Below, piece by piece: positions 32,454-33,252 of a stretch of 33,252 bases of DNA. This stretch comes from Actinomycetota bacterium (GTDB lineage Bacteria > Actinomycetota > Acidimicrobiia > Acidimicrobiales > JACCXE01). Below the pieces are notes generated by a model. That model was not told the origin of the DNA, made no database searches, and saw nothing but the letters and a program-made list of their open reading frames with translations. How positions within the stretch are numbered: the first letter of the stretch is position 1; every line of letters begins with the position of its first letter. Location: the NCBI GenBank assembly GCA_013697265.1, contig JACCXE010000102.1, positions 1-33,252 on the forward strand, given 5' to 3'. The position numbers and the translations under genes were made by a program.

Positions 32454-33208
32454 GGTGTTTCCTTCCGGGCGCTTTTCGCGCGCACTTGTTCAACGTTGAG
32501 GGGCGGGCCAAACGCGAACCGGTACCAGTGCAGGTAGCGCAGCAGCCACGCGGCGAGCTTGAAGTTACTGACACCGAACGTGCGGTCGAGCCAGATCGTC
32601 GGCAACTCGGCGACGGGCAGCCGCATACGCCGGGCCTTGGCCACGAGCTCGATGCCGACCTCGAACCCGTCGTCGCTGTCGATGCCTACTTCCTGGACGA
32701 AGCTGCGCTTGTAAGCCTTGAACGAGTTGGTGGCGTCGTTCGTGCCGACCCGCGCCAACAGGTGTAACGAACGCCCAGCCAAACGTGACAGAGCGGTCTT
32801 GAACGCGGGGCCGCCGACTTGTTGGCCGCCGCGCATATAACGCGACGCGGCTGCGACGACGACACCGCGTTCGACCAGGCGGGTCAGGGCGTCGATCTGC
32901 TGGGGGTCGTCGCAGCCATCGGCCATCGTGACCACCACGACATCAGCGCGGGCGTGGTCGATGCCGTAGCGGATCGCACGGGCCGGGCCCCGTCCGTAGG
33001 TGTTCACTGTCGGCACGAGGCGCGGTTCGCTGTGGGCGTACTTCTCGATCCACGGCATGGTGGAGTCGTCGCGGCTGTCGCAGACCACGAGCACCTCGCA
33101 CGGCAGCGTGACGGTTTCGAAAATGCGATCAAGGTGGGGCAGGATCGCGTCGCCCTCGTCGTATGCCGTTACCACGACGGAAACCCGCGGTTCGCCCGCC
33201 TGCTTCAT
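32450..33208 (-). CDS. Family 2 glycosyltransferase, polyprenol-phosphate sugar synthase-like
   Basis: GT-A enzyme of 252 residues from ATG 33208. PRVSVVVTAYDEGDAILPHL and VLVVCDSRDDSTM bind the nucleotide. GRGPARAIRYGIDHA, VVVTMADGCDDPQQID with the metal-site aspartate, and NDATNSFKAYKRSFV follow. The layout, with DDPQQI and a compact single domain, resembles dolichyl/polyprenyl-phosphate mannose or glucose synthases. The frame stays open to the window edge and a GTG at 33238 would add ten residues, so a start further upstream is not excluded; homology begins just after ATG 33208. The epimerase overlaps its stop by CTGA. Confidence 0.85.
   Translation of the reverse strand: MKQAGEPRVSVVVTAYDEGDAILPHLDRIFETVTLPCEVLVVCDSRDDSTMPWIEKYAHSEPRLVPTVNTYGRGPARAIRYGIDHARADVVVVTMADGCDDPQQIDALTRLVERGVVVAAASRYMRGGQQVGGPAFKTALSRLAGRSLHLLARVGTNDATNSFKAYKRSFVQEVGIDSDDGFEVGIELVAKARRMRLPVAELPTIWLDRTFGVSNFKLAAWLLRYLHWYRFAFGPPLNVEQVRAKSARKETP
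32460..32466 (-). promoter_or_regulatory. Ribosome binding site that supports the CTG start
   Basis: On the minus strand GGAAGGA is followed by 6 bases and CTG 32453. It is an optimal Shine-Dalgarno distance and lies within the last codons of the upstream glycosyltransferase. Confidence 0.6.
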
Positions 33209-33252
33209 ACCTGCGTGCTCGCGCCGGTAAAGCCCCACACGTCTACGAGCGG

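Overview
The window is a very gene-dense, high-GC segment. No stretch over about 210 bases lacks a gene, and I see no rRNA, tRNA, CRISPR array or transposase gene. It looks like an actinobacterial chromosome. The signs are separate CofD and CofE genes for coenzyme F420, a LytR-CpsA-Psr (LCP) protein with a LytR_C domain, a Thr-tailed DUF6777-like lipoprotein, and many starts preceded at leaderless spacing by a TANNNT -10 box. An Acidimicrobiia-like lineage is my best guess; this is inference, not a placement.

Layout. (1) 1-4037: cofactor and lipid metabolism, with the 3' part of birA, then pabC and pabB on the minus strand, and a divergent acyl-CoA dehydrogenase. Repeats lie between pabC and pabB and after the dehydrogenase. 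(2) 4125-5800: two coupled family 2 glycosyltransferases (minus). (3) 5864-17003: a plus-strand surface-glycan block. It holds an LCP glycan ligase, rmlA, a DoxX-like membrane protein, rmlB, rmlD, UDP-glucose dehydrogenase, UDP-xylose synthase, a rhamnosyltransferase-like GT2, two single-pass membrane proteins, a sugar-nucleotide pyrophosphorylase and a GalE-like epimerase. (4) 17000-23340 (minus): a tandem-domain glycosyltransferase, a SpoIID/LytB protein with a repeat (propeller-like) tail, cofD and cofE, packed end to end. (5) 23380-30408 (plus): a Wzm/Wzt polysaccharide ABC exporter whose ATPase carries a C-terminal glycan-binding-type domain, a GT4, and a 1186-residue methyltransferase-GT2-GT4-coiled-coil fusion. 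(6) 30414-33208 (minus): a GT2, an NAD-dependent epimerase that appears to start at CTG, and the lipoprotein.

How the genes fit together. RmlA/B/D would make dTDP-rhamnose, with rmlC absent from the window. Ugd and Uxs would make UDP-glucuronate and UDP-xylose. The pyrophosphorylase and epimerases add other NDP-sugars. The glycosyltransferases build a polymer, Wzm/Wzt exports it, and the LCP protein may attach it to the wall. The most interesting candidate system is region 5. A methyltransferase, two glycosyltransferase domains and a C-terminal coiled coil in one chain, beside a Wzt with a C-terminal binding domain, resembles the logic of the E. coli O8/O9a WbdA/WbdD/Wzt system (polymerise, cap, measure, export), but in one polypeptide.

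Expression signals are unusually readable. Ten starts with upstream space have TANNNT ending 6-11 bases before the start codon, and three divergent gene pairs are driven this way. Most internal operon genes start in 1- or 4-base overlaps (ATGA, GTGA, TTGA and, in one case, CTGA).
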